A stretch of DNA of 8,816 nucleotides from positions 1 to 8,816 of the forward strand of contig NZ_CABFLM010000088.1 in NCBI RefSeq assembly GCF_901873365.1, written 5' to 3'. The position numbers and the translations under genes were made by a program. Shown here one piece after another: positions 6,832 through 8,816 of this stretch; position 1 is the stretch's first letter; every line of letters begins with the position of its first letter. The DNA is from an uncultured Aggregatibacter sp. Lineage in GTDB: Bacteria; Pseudomonadota; Gammaproteobacteria; Enterobacterales; Pasteurellaceae. The notes beneath the pieces were generated by a model. That model worked only from the letters and a program-made list of their open reading frames with translations, was not told where the DNA came from and searched no databases.

Positions 6832-8289
6832 ATGCAAGACCAAGAAAACATTAAAAACCAAGAAGAACAAGAAAACCAGCTAAAAGAAGACAATGGTGCC
6901 ATGACCAAGTTGCAAGATGTGTTCAATCTTGCGCATGACCAAGCTCATCCCGATAAGATCGATGCCACCATCCGCGCCAATACTCGGGTGACCGGAACCA
7001 GTATGTGGGTATTGATGTTTGCCATTGCCGTGTCAAGTATCGGTCTGAATGTAAACAGCACGGCAGTAGTGATCGGCGCGATGTTGATTTCGCCGTTGAT
7101 GGGGCCGATAGTCGGTATGGGTTACGGTTTGGCGGTAGGGGATACTGCGCTGATCCGTCAATCCGTGCGCAATATTATTATATTCGTCGTCATCAGCTTG
7201 ATTACCGCTACGTTGTATTTCCTGTTAACCCCGCTTAAAGAGGCGCAAAGCGAGCTTTTGGCGCGTACTCAGCCGACCCTTTGGGATGTGTTGATTGCCT
7301 TCTTCGGCGGTAGTGCGGGTATTGTGGCGCTGACCCGAAAAGAAGGAGGCAATGCCATACCGGGTGTGGCGATTGCTACCGCATTGATGCCGCCCCTGTG
7401 TACTGCGGGCTACGGACTGGCACATGGCAACTGGCACTACTTTCTCGGTGCTTCATATCTTTTTGCCATCAACTGCGTATTCATCGCTTTTGCGACCTTG
7501 TTGTTTTCCAAGCTGCTCAAGCTGCCGCGCAGAGGGCTGGTAAAGGAATCCAAACGCCGGTTGCAAAGCATCATTATTACTGCCGTCGTACTTGCTGTCA
7601 TGATTCCGAGCGGCTATATGGCATCAGGACTGGTGCGTCAGGAAATCTTCAACACCAGAGCCAATGCTGCCATTGCCACTGCGAAGCAACAGGAAGGTTT
7701 TTTCGTGCTGCGTAAGATGTTGAACCATAGAGAAAATAAAGTCAGTCTGGTTGTCAATGGAACGGGCAATGCCGAGAAAATTTCCGCCTTGCTGGTGAAA
7801 AGCCTTGAAGCGTCGGGGGTGAAAGAGCCGAAGGTCAACGTGGTCTATGCGGGAGGGAACAATGCCAAAATCAAAGAATTGCTGGCAAGCCAAAACAACC
7901 CGGTTCAGCAGCAAAATGAGCTGAAAGAGCAACAGGCCTATATCGATACCGTACTGGCAGGCAAAGCCTCCGATATCGACGATGCAGCGGTACTTAAGGA
8001 ATTAAAAGCCCAATATCCGGAAGCGGAAAAAATCGTTGTCGGACGCGGCTTGGCTTGGGATAAAGCGCAAACAACGCCTGTTTCCGAACAGTCTGAAAGC
8101 CAAAAAAACGCAGAACCGAAGACAGATACATATGACGATATCGTCGTTGTCTCTCTCGAATTGGAGCAGCCATTACCTGCCAAAGATTACGAGCGGATAC
8201 AGGCGTGGTTACGCCAGCGTTATGAGGGTAAGGTAGTGCGCATATTGCAAACGCACAAGTCTCAGACAGATAAACCGTCTAACGAATAA
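6832..8289 (+). CDS. DUF389 family membrane protein
   Basis: Integral inner-membrane protein of 485 residues in a family of unknown function. An N-terminal Glu/Gln/Asn-rich segment (1-22) precedes the DUF389 membrane core. Membrane spans lie near 58-101, 113-135, 150-168, 175-197, 203-228 and 244-266. Conserved family blocks are IGAMLISPLMGPIVG (81-95) and ATALMPPLCTAGYGLAHG (182-199). Residues from about 267 form a hydrophilic domain with charged, helix-prone sequence (QQQNELKEQQAYIDTVLAG). I start it at the second ATG because TAAGGA (6821-6826) overlaps the first ATG at 6826 but lies 5 nt before 6832. It appears to be a single-gene unit, ended by the hairpin at 8344-8392. Base composition is clearly richer in G+C than the Tn10 arm. 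Confidence 0.9.
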   Translation: MQDQENIKNQEEQENQLKEDNGAMTKLQDVFNLAHDQAHPDKIDATIRANTRVTGTSMWVLMFAIAVSSIGLNVNSTAVVIGAMLISPLMGPIVGMGYGLAVGDTALIRQSVRNIIIFVVISLITATLYFLLTPLKEAQSELLARTQPTLWDVLIAFFGGSAGIVALTRKEGGNAIPGVAIATALMPPLCTAGYGLAHGNWHYFLGASYLFAINCVFIAFATLLFSKLLKLPRRGLVKESKRRLQSIIITAVVLAVMIPSGYMASGLVRQEIFNTRANAAIATAKQQEGFFVLRKMLNHRENKVSLVVNGTGNAEKISALLVKSLEASGVKEPKVNVVYAGGNNAKIKELLASQNNPVQQQNELKEQQAYIDTVLAGKASDIDDAAVLKELKAQYPEAEKIVVGRGLAWDKAQTTPVSEQSESQKNAEPKTDTYDDIVVVSLELEQPLPAKDYERIQAWLRQRYEGKVVRILQTHKSQTDKPSNE

Positions 8290-8333
8290 TCGCCTTCAGG
8301 CTTTATACATTTCCGAGAAATCATTGATTGTTC

Positions 8334-8549
8334 CTAGTACACTAAATCCGCCTCAAACACGCCTCTCAAGGCGTTGGAGAGGCGGATTTTTTCTGCGCGT
8401 TCGAGCATGTCGCGGGTGATGTGTGTTTCGATGATGGTGTCCACGCCCAAGTAGGTTTGCAGCTGCTGCAACACGGCTTGGCGCATGATGCCGTTGAGGA
8501 TATCCAAATCCAGAGACGGGGTGAGACGGGTGTTTTTGTGCATGTTCAT
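8334..8549 (-). pseudogene. Class IV aminotransferase (PabC-like) C-terminal fragment
   Basis: Seventy-one codons matching only the last third of 4-amino-4-deoxychorismate lyase / branched-chain aminotransferase-type proteins. Visible blocks: LTPSLDLDILNGIMRQAVL (PLP cofactor-domain loop) and AEKIRLSNALRGVFEADLV, the family's SNSLRGV ending. The catalytic lysine and N-terminal domain are absent, and full-length proteins are about 270 residues or part of PabB-PabC fusions. The frame opens at an ATG 11 nt after AGGAG (8561-8565), so a short protein could be made, but it should not be an active enzyme. I infer a remnant of a folate-pathway gene (p-aminobenzoate synthesis) because no aminotransferase sequence continues upstream. 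Confidence 0.65.
8344..8392 (+). terminator. Rho-independent terminator after the DUF389 gene
   Basis: AAATCCGCCTC (8344-8354) and GAGGCGGATTT (8379-8389) form a perfect 11-bp stem; its loop holds a second perfect hairpin, ACGCCT-ctca-AGGCGT (8359-8374). Six Ts (8387-8392) finish it on the plus strand. This is the strongest hairpin in the window. It lies 54 bp after the DUF389 stop but is also the 3' coding end of the opposite PabC-like frame. Confidence 0.65.
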
Positions 8550-8553
8550 GTTT

Positions 8554-8575
8554 CAGTATTCTCCTGGAAATACTG
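8554..8575 (-). promoter_or_regulatory. Hairpin presenting a ribosome-binding site
   Basis: On the minus strand CAGTATT (8575-8569) and AATACTG (8560-8554) are perfect complements; the 8-nt loop TCCAGGAG holds the AGGAG that serves the PabC-like frame, whose ATG lies four nucleotides downstream. The stem may present or hide the site. Confidence 0.4.
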
Positions 8576-8594
8576 TAAACAACGCTACTAGTTT

Positions 8595-8729
8595 CTACAG
8601 CATCGAGTTGATAACGTTCGCCACACCGGCAAGGTTTTCTGCACCAAGGACGAGTTTGAGTTTCTCAAAGTCGATTTGGTCTTCCCCCCTGATAGCGCAA
8701 GCGTCCTCGCTTGTGTCATTACAATCCAT
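8595..8729 (-). CDS. Unrecognised short ORF, weak support
   Basis: Forty-four codons with a protein-like second half (DQIDFEKLKLVLGAENLAGV then ANVINSML), an amphipathic pattern. I do not recognise it. No ribosome-binding sequence precedes the ATG, and the frame is open upstream to a stop about 48 bases away, so it could be the tail of a damaged larger gene. Its first third contains the hairpin at 8698-8713. It points the same way as the PabC-like fragment, ending 45 bp before it. The other bases to 8816 show nothing I can name. Confidence 0.22.
   Translation of the reverse strand: MDCNDTSEDACAIRGEDQIDFEKLKLVLGAENLAGVANVINSML
8698..8713. repeat. Short perfect hairpin
   Basis: CAAGCG (8698-8703) and CGCTTG (8708-8713) pair perfectly around TCCT; two G-U pairs and one G-C pair could lengthen the stem to nine. 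No T-tract follows on either strand. Confidence 0.5.
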
Positions 8730-8816
8730 TGTGGTTTCGGAGTTAGCAAAATCCCGAGGCAAGCTCACGAATAAAGTTTACCGGAAAAGTGATATTTGGC
8801 GATAAAGTGATTACCT

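Noticed and set aside
8292..8301. GCCTTCAGGC as the DUF389 terminator
   Set aside because: The stem is three or four pairs with almost no loop and a poor T-tract; the nested hairpin at 8344-8392 is far better.
8276..8303. DUS-like pieces: ACCGTCTAAC and, on the minus strand, AGCCTGAA
   Set aside because: Neither matches a full neisserial uptake sequence. No GCCGTCTGAA or its reverse complement was seen in the host part, so uptake signals neither support nor settle the genus.

Overview
The window is a junction between the gltS-side arm of transposon Tn10 (1-5363) and a host chromosome (5364-8816). The Tn10 part is recognised from the Tn10-type tetR (class B) sharing its operator with the off-window tetA, the accessory genes once called jem, and a complete 1329-bp IS10 whose outer end closes the transposon. 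The host part has the gene content and codon use of a Neisseriaceae member, probably a commensal Neisseria. It carries an IS1016-like IS1595-family element of neisserial type, a DUF389 membrane protein of about 50% G+C, and a class IV aminotransferase (PabC-like) piece. The genus is an inference from family memory; no database search was possible.

Tn10 arm: the left edge cuts through the tet operator. tetR reads rightward and its 3' end overlaps the convergent ArsR-type gene by 23 bp. Three genes read leftward as a tight operon: an antibiotic-biosynthesis-monooxygenase-fold protein (2033), an ACT-domain protein (1720, overlapping its upstream neighbour by 8 bp) and the ArsR-type regulator (1326, 7-bp gap). 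Divergent from them, across a 443-bp control region, is the sodium/glutamate symporter gene gltS. That region holds two CRP-like sites and two perfect 10-bp inverted repeats. After gltS comes the first 41 codons of a LysR-type regulator, cut by IS10 exactly at a 9-bp sequence matching the IS10 hotspot consensus.

IS10 (4035-5363) encodes a full-length 402-aa transposase with an intact D97-D161-E292 triad. It retains its control apparatus: antisense RNA-OUT, pIN with its Dam site, and an IHF site. By position it is IS10-Left. Three residues near the transposase C-terminus differ from the IS10-Right protein as I remember it.

Host side: Tn10 has inserted into a DODA/LigB-type dioxygenase gene (YgiD family), removing its C-terminal part; the first 9 host bases (5364-5372) are the expected target duplication. 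Upstream of that gene sits an IS1016-like element with a frameshifted transposase and unequal terminal repeats. It is followed by an intact DUF389 gene (6832-8289). A strong nested hairpin with a T-tract (8344-8392) ends that transcription unit but lies inside the 3' end of a converging 71-codon PabC-like reading frame. The last 270 bp hold a weakly supported short ORF and small hairpins, and no gene I recognise.

I did not find a new defence system or other large novel system. The least explained material is the Tn10 accessory module (monooxygenase fold, ACT, ArsR, GltS, LysR remnant) and the coding/terminator overlap at 8334-8392.
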